Below are positions 1 through 8,371 of a stretch of 19,914 bases of DNA, piece by piece (the stretch's first letter is position 1; each line of letters opens with the position of its first letter). The translations under genes and the position numbers were made by a program. Location: the NCBI GenBank assembly GCA_900317065.1, contig ONFK01000004.1:1-19914 (forward strand), in the 5' to 3' direction. Under the pieces are notes generated by a model, which was given only the letters and a program-made list of their open reading frames with translations, made no database searches and had not been told where the DNA came from. Source of the stretch: an uncultured Bacteroidales bacterium. Lineage in GTDB: Bacteria > Bacteroidota > Bacteroidia > Bacteroidales > UBA932.

Positions 1-1145
1 CCGCGTCCGTAAGCCTGTGCCCTGGCTTTAACGCCTTTCTGCTTGCACCAGGTGAGGAAGGTCCGGGTGTAGCGCTCGTAGTTGAGTTCCATGCGGGTAA
101 TCTCGAAATCGTAGCGTGCGCGCTGCACGAGATTCTCGAATTCCGGAGTCTTCTCCGCACCGAAGCTGTAGTCGGATACATCGCCGAGCCGGCCCATCTT
201 GAACATTATATATGGGAACCAGGGCATGATGTCGTAGCCTCTGCGTCTCTGGAATTCCTCTGCGAAGTCTGAGGTCCAGTTGCAGCCCTCAAGTTCCATA
301 TTGTCGACGAAGAACGCGCGCAGATGCCCGCTGAGGGGGCCTGTCTCCGCCTCTATCCTGCCGGCCATATTGTCGAGATAGCGGCGGATGGCGTCGGCGT
401 TCATATAGTCTATCTGGCTGCCGGCCGCTCCGGGGGCACCGTTGATGACGCTCGCGAAAGAATCGAAACGGATGAGGCTGTAGAGCCACCATACGCCTTC
501 GGGGATGTCGATGTCGAGAATATCGCCGCGGAATCTGTCGCTAACGTCAATGGCATCTTCAAGGGATCCGATGCCCTGGGGGACCAGCATCACTTTGAGC
601 ACCTCCGCCGTGCGTCTCGGGTTGGTTACGGTCGTAAGGGGATCCGCCTGTTTGATGAGGGCGAATTTCGATATTTCAAGATGCCGGGAAGTGAGGGAGT
701 CGGCAGTGGTGATGAGTATTGATGCCCGGTCTTCCTTTGGCAGGCTTTCTGCTCCGAAGGGCCAGCCGGACCCGACCAGAAGATCGCATCCCATACCCAG
801 CCGGCGGGTTTCGTCGAAGGCGGTCCGGAGGCATTCCAGCCATTCTGGACTAAGATAATCAAGGGCCTTTCTGCCGACCGTGTCCGCCCCGGATGGGAAT
901 TCTATGGGACTGATTTCCACCCCGCCTATGCCGGCGTCGTGCATTATGCCCAGTTCCCTGATTATCTCTGCAGGTTCCACGCGGTCTCCATTCCACCACC
1001 ATCTCACGTAAGGGCGGTATTGCATTTCGGGACTGGAGAACAGCCGGTCAATGTCTTTGGCCCCCGTTTTATGCGGTCTGGCTTGCAAGAGGGGACCTGC
1101 AAGCCAGACGAGAGTGAACAAAGCGAAAACCGAAATCCTTCGCAT
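1..1145 (-). CDS. GH106-like alpha-L-rhamnosidase, N-terminal part (runs off left edge)
   Basis: The first 381 codons are present and the C-terminus lies outside the window. Residues 1-22 form a signal peptide (two arginines, a hydrophobic core, then LLQA), so the enzyme is exported. Around residues 43-80 there is RPYVRWWWNGD followed by AGIGGVEISP, and near 126-131 SGWPFG; these are hallmarks of glycoside hydrolase family 106. Near 278-305, FFVDNMELEGCNWT with RRGYDIMPW matches the segment of the family that carries catalytic acids. Known members remove L-rhamnose from plant pectin (rhamnogalacturonan) and other glycans; the exact substrate here is inference. The ATG (1145-1143) shares its A with the TGA of the upstream phosphodiesterase gene, which implies translational coupling. 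Full-length family members are usually above 800 residues, so most of the gene is missing from view. Confidence 0.85.
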   Translation of the reverse strand, partial: MRRISVFALFTLVWLAGPLLQARPHKTGAKDIDRLFSSPEMQYRPYVRWWWNGDRVEPAEIIRELGIMHDAGIGGVEISPIEFPSGADTVGRKALDYLSPEWLECLRTAFDETRRLGMGCDLLVGSGWPFGAESLPKEDRASILITTADSLTSRHLEISKFALIKQADPLTTVTNPRRTAEVLKVMLVPQGIGSLEDAIDVSDRFRGDILDIDIPEGVWWLYSLIRFDSFASVINGAPGAAGSQIDYMNADAIRRYLDNMAGRIEAETGPLSGHLRAFFVDNMELEGCNWTSDFAEEFQRRRGYDIMPWFPYIMFKMGRLGDVSDYSFGAEKTPEFENLVQRARYDFEITRMELNYERYTRTFLTWCKQKGVKARAQAYGR

Positions 1146-1909
1146 CACTTCTTGAATTCCTTTTCGCCAAGAAGATCTCGGAGCACAAGGGGCTCGTTGG
1201 TGGTGATGGCGTCTATGCCTAAATCGATGAATTTGCGCATTTTCTCGGGCTTGTTCACGGTCCACACGTTTGTGCTCATTCCGAGGGCGTGTGCGCGATC
1301 TACGATGGTGGAGTCTTTGAGTACGGCCTTTGAATTGTAGTCGAAACCGTTGATTCCGAATTCTGCAAGTTCTTCAGGACTGAAGTCGCCTTCGAGATAC
1401 TGGTTGATGAATCCCGTCTGTTGGTCGAAGCTGAGATAGACGTCGCGGTTGGCAAGCTCTAAGCCTGTCTTGCTCTTCTTCGCTTTCTTCTTCGGCTTGA
1501 GTTCAAGGACCAGGACAGTCTTGTCGGATTTTTCGCCCTGGGTGAGATACTCGTCCAAGGTAGGGACCTTTTCGCCGTTTGCCAGACGGTGTCCTGCAAA
1601 GACGGCCGCCTCGCATGTGTCAATGCGTGCACCGTCGATTTCATCGTTGTGAAAAACGAGGATTACGTCGTCGGTGGTGATGTGAACGTCGAATTCGCTT
1701 CCCCAGAACCCATTGTCCTGAGCTGCCTTGAGCGATGCGATTGAATTCTCGGCAAAACCGGCAGCTTCGCAATTCCAGAAGCCTCTGTGTGCCACGATGG
1801 CGGTCTTGCCTTTCTGGTCGATTTTAGGGAAGCCGGTCTTGCCGCCGGCGCACGATGTCAGGGCCAGCAGCGCCGCTGCTGCGATGACGGAGATGTTTTT
1901 CAGTGTCAT
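1145..1909 (-). CDS. Glycerophosphodiester phosphodiesterase family lipoprotein
   Basis: A 254-residue protein with a lipoprotein signal: a hydrophobic stretch, then LTSC with Cys20 as the lipidated residue. GDPD-family catalytic and metal residues are in order: His41-Arg42, Glu54-Asn55, Glu72, Asp74, His87 (VFHND), Glu in LELKP, and the C-terminal VWTVNKPEK followed by GIDAITTNEP. The family hydrolyses glycerophosphodiesters to glycerol-3-phosphate and an alcohol. With a lipid anchor it would act in the periplasm or at the outer membrane. After LELKP the sequence goes through a lysine-rich patch (KPKKKAKK) almost directly to LSFD, so the helix normally found between these strands looks shortened. 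This may lower or change activity. The gene is first in an operon with the GH106 gene. Its ATG lies only five bases after a TAnnTTTG promoter element, which predicts a leaderless mRNA. Confidence 0.9.
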   Translation of the reverse strand: MTLKNISVIAAAALLALTSCAGGKTGFPKIDQKGKTAIVAHRGFWNCEAAGFAENSIASLKAAQDNGFWGSEFDVHITTDDVILVFHNDEIDGARIDTCEAAVFAGHRLANGEKVPTLDEYLTQGEKSDKTVLVLELKPKKKAKKSKTGLELANRDVYLSFDQQTGFINQYLEGDFSPEELAEFGINGFDYNSKAVLKDSTIVDRAHALGMSTNVWTVNKPEKMRKFIDLGIDAITTNEPLVLRDLLGEKEFKK

Positions 1910-1914
1910 ATCTA

Positions 1915-1922
1915 CAAAAGTA
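1915..1922 (-). promoter_or_regulatory. Bacteroidota -7 promoter element for the phosphodiesterase operon
   Basis: The minus strand reads TACTTTTG, an exact match to TAnnTTTG. The five bases TAGAT separate it from the ATG at 1909. Transcription in this group starts a few bases after the element, so the mRNA should begin at or next to the start codon. No clear -33 TTTG is visible. Confidence 0.65.
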
Positions 1923-1935
1923 AGAAGAATTTTAG

Positions 1936-1943
1936 TAATTTTG
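1936..1943 (+). promoter_or_regulatory. Bacteroidota -7 promoter element for pgi
   Basis: TAATTTTG matches TAnnTTTG exactly, 32 bases before the pgi ATG, so pgi should have a leader of roughly 25-28 bases. It is divergent from the element at 1915-1922. The two are so close that each -33 region falls in the other promoter, and two polymerases probably cannot bind at once. Confidence 0.6.
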
Positions 1944-1975
1944 TGCCCGTTCGTTGAAAATTAAACGTTTATAAT

Positions 1976-3304
1976 ATGGTTAAAGTAGAATTGGGGGGCT
2001 GCAGCTCCTTCGTAAAAGAATCTGATTATAATGAATATGTAAAGAAGGCTCTTGACGCTTTCGATGTGCTCGAGTCCGAAAAGGGTGCGGGAAACGACTT
2101 CCTCGGTTGGAAGACACTGCCCGTTGATACTCCTGAAAGCCTCATTGCGGACTGCGAAGCCATAAAGAACGATTGGAAGGCCCGCGGTGTAGACCTGACT
2201 GTCGTAATCGGCATAGGTGGGAGCTATCTTGGCGCCCGCTGTGCCATAGAGGCACTTTCGCACCAGTTCGTACGTCCTGAGGGACAGATCCGTGTCGTAT
2301 TCGCCGGCAACAATCTCAGCGAGGATTATCTCGCCGAACTGATGGACCTTGTGGAGAAGAGCAACGCTGCATGCGTGGTGATTTCCAAGTCCGGAACCAC
2401 CACCGAACCCGCAGTGGCATTCCGTATCGTAAAGGAATATCTCGAGAAGAAGTACGGCAAGGAAGAAGCCGCGGCCCGCACCGTAGCCATCACCGATGCC
2501 AGGAAGGGCGCTCTCAAGACCCTCGCAACCCAGGAAGGATACCGCACTTTCGTAGTTCCCGACAATGTCGGCGGCCGTTTCTCCGTGCTCACTCCCGTAG
2601 GCATCCTGCCCATCGTACTTGCCGGATTCGACATGCGTGCCATGCTCAAGGGTGCTGCCGACGAGCGTGCCGGACTCTTGAAGAAAGGGGAGAAGAACGC
2701 CGCTGTCGAGTATGCCGCAATGCGCAACCTTCTCTATACTGAACTCGGAAAGAAGATCGAGGTTCTGGTGAACTACAATCCGAAGTTCCAGTATCTGGGT
2801 GAATGGTGGAAGCAGCTTTACGGCGAATCCGAAGGCAAGGACCTGAAGGGCATTTTCCCCGCTTCCGTCAACAATACCACCGACCTCCACTCTGTAGGAC
2901 AGTTCATTCAGGAGGGCGACCGCGTGATGTTCGAGACTGTAGTGAAGGTCGAGAAGGCCCGGCGCAGCGTGGTTATCGGGACCGATCCCCAGAATCTCGA
3001 CCAGCTCAATTATCTCGCAGGCCAGCACGTAGAGCACTGCAATGCGATGGCGGCTCTCGGTACAAAACTCGCCCATATCGACGGCGGAGTGCCCCAGATC
3101 GAGATTTCGGTCGAGAAGATCGACGAGTACAATCTCGGAGCCATCTTCTATTTCTTCGAGTTCGCATGCGGCGTCTCCGCATATCTGCTCGGTGTGAATC
3201 CTTTCAACCAGCCCGGTGTGGAGGCCTACAAGAAGAACATGTTCGCACTGCTCCGCAAACCCGGTTACGAAGCACAGACAGAAGAAATACTCAAACGGAT
3301 CTAA
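1976..3304 (+). CDS. pgi: Glucose-6-phosphate isomerase
   Basis: A 442-residue cytoplasmic enzyme interconverting glucose-6-phosphate and fructose-6-phosphate in glycolysis and gluconeogenesis. Family motifs are all present: GIGGSYLGA (79-87), the phosphate-binding SKSGTTTE (137-144), GGRFSVLTPVG (199-209), the catalytic Glu in QLYGESEGK (about 284), His305 in TDLHSVGQ, and Lys in VEAYKKNMF (about 420). The length fits the short 440-450 residue form found in Bacteroidota and Firmicutes rather than the 550-residue proteobacterial form. The ATG at 1976 follows a TAnnTTTG promoter and an A/T-rich leader with no obvious Shine-Dalgarno sequence, as is usual in this phylum. Its TAA (3302-3304) overlaps the TAG of the convergent GH31 gene, leaving no room for a terminator between them. 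Confidence 0.97.
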   Translation: MVKVELGGCSSFVKESDYNEYVKKALDAFDVLESEKGAGNDFLGWKTLPVDTPESLIADCEAIKNDWKARGVDLTVVIGIGGSYLGARCAIEALSHQFVRPEGQIRVVFAGNNLSEDYLAELMDLVEKSNAACVVISKSGTTTEPAVAFRIVKEYLEKKYGKEEAAARTVAITDARKGALKTLATQEGYRTFVVPDNVGGRFSVLTPVGILPIVLAGFDMRAMLKGAADERAGLLKKGEKNAAVEYAAMRNLLYTELGKKIEVLVNYNPKFQYLGEWWKQLYGESEGKDLKGIFPASVNNTTDLHSVGQFIQEGDRVMFETVVKVEKARRSVVIGTDPQNLDQLNYLAGQHVEHCNAMAALGTKLAHIDGGVPQIEISVEKIDEYNLGAIFYFFEFACGVSAYLLGVNPFNQPGVEAYKKNMFALLRKPGYEAQTEEILKRI

Positions 3305-5988
3305 TCCGCCACGCCTGTCCAGGCGAACAGCTTATCGAGGAAGCTCTGCGGCAACTTGTATTCTGCAAGATCTGCCTGCAGGGCTTCTTTTGAAAGATCT
3401 CCAAGATACTTTTCCGCATTCAGGGGGTCTTCTGTTATATAACTTGCAGTGCCCGCGAAACGAAGCAGCTCGGGAGTAAGCTGAAGCTGGTTGCTGACTG
3501 CTTCGGCGAAGATTGTCTTTGCCTCGGGAGTGATGCTGCGCATCCTTTTGAGAAGGCCCTTCTGCCCGCCGGTAAAGGCGAAGCGGCTGTCGCATTCGAT
3601 GCTGAAAGCCGTGAGTGCAGGAGCTTCCGAGAGATAGATGACGACCCTGAGTTCCTCACCGTCATATCCCCAGCAGGCGTATTTCCCGGATGCGGCCTTG
3701 AAGTCGGCGTGTCTTTCATAGGGAAGTTCCTTGCCGTTGACCCTGACATGGGACGGTGCGGAAGCTCCGTCCAGCACAATGCGTATCCTGCGTGTGGGGG
3801 AGATGCCTTTGAAGTCGCCCTGGCGTGGATTCACTTTCACCAGCAGACGCCCGTCCGCATATTCGCGGCTTATCTGCGTAGTGGCGAAATCTGAACCGTA
3901 AGCCTGGCTCCTGCCGTCGTCTTCATATAAGGTGGCGCTGGAGGAACCGTCTCCGGGAACGAGCAGATACCAGTTTTCGTTGCTGGGTTCCTGCAGGGAC
4001 TTTATAGTCGGCGAAGCCATGGGAATGATGGCTCCCGCGCGCACGTACCAGGGATTCTCGTCTATTGTATAGTGTGCGGTGGTTTCCAGGCCTCCTGCGT
4101 ACATCTTGCCGGTGGAAACGTCGTACCAGTCATTCCCTTCAGGGAACCAGAGTTTCCGGGCTGTCAGGCCGGTAGTCTTGTCGGCCGCCTCGCAAAGGAC
4201 AGTGGCGATGATGTCATCCCCGAAGAAATACTCCTCCCTGCAGCTGTATGCCCTCTCGTCTTCCGGATAGTAATAGTAGAGCGGCCGGCAGATGGAAATC
4301 CCGGTGTCGTATGCCTGACGTGCGGCATTGTAGATATAAGGAGAGAGCGTGTAGCGCAGCCGGATGGCCTCGCGCATGGGATCGAAGTGATCCGGGAACA
4401 CCCAGAAACGCTTTTCCATGCTCATGTCCTTCGTGGAGTGAGTCTTGAAAATGGGCATGAACACTCCGTTCTGCAGCCAGCGCGTGTATAGTTCCGGGTC
4501 GGTTTCATGCACTCCTTCCGGCTGCATGTGTCCGCCGATGTCGTGCCCCCAGTAGCCGTATCCTACATTGGCCGCGGTCGATGTGAAATAGGGGAGGTAG
4601 CTGAGAACCCTCCAGGTGGCGTAAGTGTCCCCGGAGAACCCGAGCTGGTAACGGTGGCTGCCTATGCCGCCCCAGCGGTGATAGATTATGGGCCTCGGAG
4701 CGTCTTTCCCGAGGGATGCGCTGCGGCGTGCGATGTCGTTCCAGAAGGTGTAGTTGAGCCAGAATGTGTTGCTGAGGCCTTTTACGTATTTGCTGGTGCG
4801 GAATTGCTGCCAGTCCAGCCACCAGAAATCCACGCCCATCTTCTCCATGGGATGCAGGACGGAATTGAAATATGCGTCCGCCCAGGCTTCCTGGTCGATT
4901 CGGAACGGGGAGTAGGGGTCGACTGTGTCGTAGTCGTCAGTCCTTGAGAGATAATCCCTTACGAAACGCCTGTAAGGCTCTTCGAAGTTCTGTATGCCGG
5001 ATGCGGGATGCAGGTTGAGGGAGGTCTTGAATCCGTACAGATGGAGGTCTTCCAGCAGGTGCGCGGGGTTGGGGAAGAGTTCCTTTTTCCAGGTATATCC
5101 CGTCCACCCCTTGCTATGTCCCGAAGGGTCCCTGTTCTCGCTCTTCGGGCGTCCTCCCATCTTCCAGGTTTCGTGCCAGTCCATATCGATAATCATCACG
5201 TCTGCCGGAATGTCGAAGTCGCGGAAATGCCTGGCAAGGTCTACAAGTTCATAATCGGAATACAACCAGTAGCGGCACCACCAGTAGCCCAGGGCGTATT
5301 TGGGCGGAAGAGGAATCTTTCCGGCAATCTTGGTGAAGTCGCTCACTGCGGCGATGTAATCGTGCCCGTAGGTGAAGAGATACCAGTCTATCCTGTCTCC
5401 GCCGGGACGTTCCGCCACCCAATATTTCCAGTCGGAGGAAGTCCTTTCGAAGAGATGCCGGCCGCTTTCGTCGATGAGCGCCCAGCCGTCTCTGGAAGCG
5501 ACTCCCTTGTCGAACGGATCTTTAGTATACTGACCGTATTCCTTCGGCCGTATATAATCGAAACCGTCAAGCGTCCTGGCCGTTCCGAGGAGGTTTCCGG
5601 AGTCGTCCATGCCGGGGTGCCATGTCTTTTTCCCATCCGCCATCCTGAACTCTACTTTCAGGTTGTTCCCGTCGAATCTGCCTGTTCCGGTATAGGTCAG
5701 AGTCACTGCGTCCGTGGTGATTACGGTCCGTCTGGCATTCCGGCGTACCTTGAAAGCGGGGACCGGCAGGTCGCGGTTGACTATGCCGAGGCTCGCCCGG
5801 TCTTCGAAGACTCCGTCTTCCGCCCATTCCAGACGGATAAGCCGCGGAGTGAGAATGGTGAAACGGGCTTTCCCGGTCACGACCTGCGCTTCTTTCTGCG
5901 CTATCGGACGGAACTCCTCCTGCGCACTTGCGCCGATGGCGGACAGGCAGCAGGCCAGGATGGTCGGCAGAATCCGATGGAATCTCAT
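3301..5988 (-). CDS. Exported glycoside hydrolase family 31 (alpha-glucosidase/alpha-xylosidase type)
   Basis: An 895-residue protein with a signal peptide (cleavage likely after SAQ, residues 21-23), so it acts in the periplasm or outside the cell. Domain order: N-terminal beta-sandwich (about 30-225); (beta/alpha)8 barrel with DVMIIDMDWHETW (263-275), the nucleophile Asp392 in WWLDWQQ and the acid/base Asp454 in FSGDTYATW; WGHDIGG (480-486); then C-terminal beta domains of DUF5110 type with LYEDDG. The classic WxDMNE around the nucleophile is replaced by WLDWQQ, typical of a GH31 subgroup whose substrates are less well known. After the beta domains, roughly residues 800-895 form a charged, helix-rich tail I do not recognise. 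It is the last gene of the five-gene minus-strand operon, 12 bases after the reductase gene. Known family activity is retaining cleavage of alpha-glucosides or alpha-xylosides; the substrate is uncertain. Confidence 0.93.
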   Translation of the reverse strand: MRFHRILPTILACCLSAIGASAQEEFRPIAQKEAQVVTGKARFTILTPRLIRLEWAEDGVFEDRASLGIVNRDLPVPAFKVRRNARRTVITTDAVTLTYTGTGRFDGNNLKVEFRMADGKKTWHPGMDDSGNLLGTARTLDGFDYIRPKEYGQYTKDPFDKGVASRDGWALIDESGRHLFERTSSDWKYWVAERPGGDRIDWYLFTYGHDYIAAVSDFTKIAGKIPLPPKYALGYWWCRYWLYSDYELVDLARHFRDFDIPADVMIIDMDWHETWKMGGRPKSENRDPSGHSKGWTGYTWKKELFPNPAHLLEDLHLYGFKTSLNLHPASGIQNFEEPYRRFVRDYLSRTDDYDTVDPYSPFRIDQEAWADAYFNSVLHPMEKMGVDFWWLDWQQFRTSKYVKGLSNTFWLNYTFWNDIARRSASLGKDAPRPIIYHRWGGIGSHRYQLGFSGDTYATWRVLSYLPYFTSTAANVGYGYWGHDIGGHMQPEGVHETDPELYTRWLQNGVFMPIFKTHSTKDMSMEKRFWVFPDHFDPMREAIRLRYTLSPYIYNAARQAYDTGISICRPLYYYYPEDERAYSCREEYFFGDDIIATVLCEAADKTTGLTARKLWFPEGNDWYDVSTGKMYAGGLETTAHYTIDENPWYVRAGAIIPMASPTIKSLQEPSNENWYLLVPGDGSSSATLYEDDGRSQAYGSDFATTQISREYADGRLLVKVNPRQGDFKGISPTRRIRIVLDGASAPSHVRVNGKELPYERHADFKAASGKYACWGYDGEELRVVIYLSEAPALTAFSIECDSRFAFTGGQKGLLKRMRSITPEAKTIFAEAVSNQLQLTPELLRFAGTASYITEDPLNAEKYLGDLSKEALQADLAEYKLPQSFLDKLFAWTGVAD

Positions 5989-6000
5989 AATTGTTTGGGG

Positions 6001-7002
6001 TTAAAAAAGTTTCAGGTTATTGAAAGATGCTTGCAATTCTCCGTTCTCGATGCGGTGAATGATTTCAACCACTTTGTCGTTGACCGGCGTCGGGCATCCT
6101 ACCTTGCGGCCGAATGCGCATACGACTCCGTTGATGGCGTCAACTTCGGTCTTTTTCCCCTTCTCTATGTCCTGGAGCATGCTGGCCTTGAGTTTGGCGT
6201 GCTTGCGGATTGCGATGGGGATTATCATGAAGGCGATCTGTTTTTTGACAGGGCCGTTATAGTCGAGCAGTTTGACGATGTCTTTTCCCTGCACGGGCTC
6301 TATCCTGATTCCGGCGGTGGCGCAGACATCGATGCACTCTTTGATGAGCAGCTGCACATACTTGCGGGAACGCCTGTCTCCGGCCGCCTCTCCGAAAGTG
6401 CAGCCGAGCACGGCGCTCATGCCCGAAAACGCGGCGTTGATGAGGAGTTTGCTCCAGCGCGTGCCTATGAAGTTCGAATCCACTTCCACGGGACCCATCA
6501 TTTCCAACAGGGCTTTCACCTCGGGCAGGCGTTTGTTGGGAACCTTTTCGAGGCTGCCGAGCGAGAAGGTCAGGCTGTCGGGCTCGCTGGTCAGTTCGCA
6601 GACGCCCGGTTCCAGCATTGTCGCGCCCCACGCCACGGTGCAGCCCAGAACCCTTTCCGCACCTACGATTTCGCCTATCTGCAACTCCGGAATGCCGTTC
6701 TGGAGAGTGACTATGACTCCGTCGTCGGCGAGGAAGTCCTTGAGAAAAGCGACCACCTCTGCATTATGCTGCTGCTTGGTCATCAGGAAGATGATATCGT
6801 ACTTGCCGGTCATCGCATCGGGGATTATCGCGTTCACCTTCTGCGTGAATTCCATGGTGCCGCAGACCCTTGCGCCCTTCTCCCGAAGCGCTTTCACATG
6901 CGCTACGTTGCGGTTGACGAGATCTATCTCTCCTCCCTTGCGGGTGATGAATGCGCCCAGGATCGTTCCCAGCGACCCGGCGCCGTAAATTGCCGCTCTC
7001 AT
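6001..7002 (-). CDS. panE: 2-dehydropantoate 2-reductase (ketopantoate reductase) family protein
   Basis: A 333-residue NADPH-dependent reductase. The Rossmann motif GAGSLG is at residues 7-12 and TKQQHN at 75-80. LQNGI with Asn102, the catalytic Lys185 in RWSKLLINAAFSG, and the C-terminal signature SMLQDIEKGKKTEVDAING (274-292) are also present. These are the full active-site set of PanE/ApbA enzymes, which reduce 2-dehydropantoate to pantoate in coenzyme A synthesis. Length is slightly above the usual 290-310 residues. No other pantothenate genes are nearby. The gene sits between an M20 peptidase (one-base gap) and a GH31 enzyme, so a side role on another 2-oxo acid cannot be excluded. The start is fixed by MRAAIYGAGS, where the nucleotide-binding strand begins at once. 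Confidence 0.88.
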   Translation of the reverse strand: MRAAIYGAGSLGTILGAFITRKGGEIDLVNRNVAHVKALREKGARVCGTMEFTQKVNAIIPDAMTGKYDIIFLMTKQQHNAEVVAFLKDFLADDGVIVTLQNGIPELQIGEIVGAERVLGCTVAWGATMLEPGVCELTSEPDSLTFSLGSLEKVPNKRLPEVKALLEMMGPVEVDSNFIGTRWSKLLINAAFSGMSAVLGCTFGEAAGDRRSRKYVQLLIKECIDVCATAGIRIEPVQGKDIVKLLDYNGPVKKQIAFMIIPIAIRKHAKLKASMLQDIEKGKKTEVDAINGVVCAFGRKVGCPTPVNDKVVEIIHRIENGELQASFNNLKLF

Positions 7003-7003
7003 A

Positions 7004-8371
7004 TTACTTGTAGTATTCGTAGAACTTGGCTATCGATTCCATCCCTGCGAAGAACTGGCTGAGCAGGTAACTTTCGTTGGGGGAGTGGATGGTATCACGC
7101 TCGAGGCCGAAGCCCATCAGGAGCGGATCTATGCCCAGGATCTTCTGCATTTCGGCAAGGACGGCGATGCTGCCGCCTCCGCGTGCGGGAACGGGTTCTA
7201 TGCCATAAACCTCCGCCATGGCCTTGGATGCGGCCTTGTAGGCGTCGGAACTGATGGGTATGAGGAAGCCGTCGCCGCCCTCGCACTCCTTGACCTCCAC
7301 CTTCACATATTTGGGTGCGATGGCCTTGAAATGCTTTGCGAAGAGTTTGGTGATCTCCGCGCTCCGCTGGTTCGGAACCAGGCGCATCGAGATCTTGGCG
7401 TGAGCCTCGGAAGGGAGTACCGTCTTGGCGCCTTCGCCGGTGTAGCCGCCCCAGATGCCGCAGATATCGAGGCAGGGGCGTATTCCTGTGCGCTCGAGCG
7501 TGGTGTATCCCTTTTCGCCTTTTACCTCGTCAATGCCGAGGAATTCCTTGTATTCCTTAAGGTCGAAGGGCGCACGCGCTAGCTGGGCTCTGTCTTCCTT
7601 CGAGAGTTCCACCACTTTGTCGTAGAAGCCGGGGACGGCCACGCGTCCGTCTTCGTCGTGCAGGGTGGCGATCATCTCGCATAGGGTGGTGATGGGATTT
7701 GCCACGGCACCGCCGTAGTGCCCGGAATGCAGGTCCTTGTTCGGGCCTGTTACCTTGACTTCCAGATAGCTCAGGCCGCGCATCCCGCAGTTGATGGAAG
7801 GAACCTTGTCGGAAATCATCGTGGTGTCGGACACCAGGCAGATATCCGCCTTGAGAAGACCCTTGTTTTCCTTCATCCAGGCGGGCAGGGAGGGAGAGCC
7901 GATTTCTTCTTCCCCTTCGAAGAGGAACTTGACGTTGTGAGTCAGTTTTCCGCTCGCAAGCAGATACTCGAAGGCCTTGATGTGCATAAAGAGCTGGCCT
8001 TTGTCGTCGTTTGCGCCCCGTCCCCAAATGGCATCCTTGCCGGTTGCGGGATCCGGCCCGATCACGGGCTCGAAAGGGTCCGTGCGCCAGAGTTCCAGAG
8101 GCTCCGGCGGCTGCACATCATAGTGCCCGTACACAAGCACGGTCCTGGCCTTCGGATCTATGACCTTGCTGCCGAAAACGACCGGATTGCCGTCGGTGGA
8201 GAGCACCTGGGCCTCGTCGGCTCCGGCCTCCACCAGCAGCACTGCGAGTCTTTCCGCGCAGCGGCGCATGTCGTCCTTGTGCGCGGCCTTGGCGCTGACG
8301 GACGGAATCCTCAATACGGAAAACAGTTCTTCGAAAAACCTTTCCTTGTTCTGCTCGATGTATTCTTTCAT
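7004..8371 (-). CDS. M20-family metallopeptidase (dipeptidase)
   Basis: A 455-residue cytoplasmic zinc peptidase. Metal and catalytic residues are visible: His83 and Asp85 in GHYDVQPP, Asp122 in GRGANDDKG, Glu155-Glu156 in FEGEEEIGS, Asp182 in VSDTTM, and the late His in DTIHSPNE. The lid-domain motif LHSGHYGG (214-221) is also present. The length and motifs match the CNDP/carnosinase-like branch, which cleaves dipeptides and small peptides. There is no signal peptide. Its ATG overlaps the TGA of the S9 peptidase by four bases (ATGA), so the two are probably co-translated. A sensible reading is that the exported S9 enzyme releases short peptides and this enzyme finishes them inside; that pairing is inference from position. 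Confidence 0.92.
   Translation of the reverse strand: MKEYIEQNKERFFEELFSVLRIPSVSAKAAHKDDMRRCAERLAVLLVEAGADEAQVLSTDGNPVVFGSKVIDPKARTVLVYGHYDVQPPEPLELWRTDPFEPVIGPDPATGKDAIWGRGANDDKGQLFMHIKAFEYLLASGKLTHNVKFLFEGEEEIGSPSLPAWMKENKGLLKADICLVSDTTMISDKVPSINCGMRGLSYLEVKVTGPNKDLHSGHYGGAVANPITTLCEMIATLHDEDGRVAVPGFYDKVVELSKEDRAQLARAPFDLKEYKEFLGIDEVKGEKGYTTLERTGIRPCLDICGIWGGYTGEGAKTVLPSEAHAKISMRLVPNQRSAEITKLFAKHFKAIAPKYVKVEVKECEGGDGFLIPISSDAYKAASKAMAEVYGIEPVPARGGGSIAVLAEMQKILGIDPLLMGFGLERDTIHSPNESYLLSQFFAGMESIAKFYEYYK

Noticed and set aside
1961..3076. Minus-strand open frame of 371 codons opposite pgi
   Set aside because: pgi carries every family motif on the plus strand; the reverse frame encodes no recognisable protein.
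5008..7062. Plus-strand open frame of 684 codons
   Set aside because: It lies wholly opposite the GH31 and ketopantoate reductase genes, which have clear motifs. Its product has no recognisable motif; it is open because of the codon bias of the true genes.
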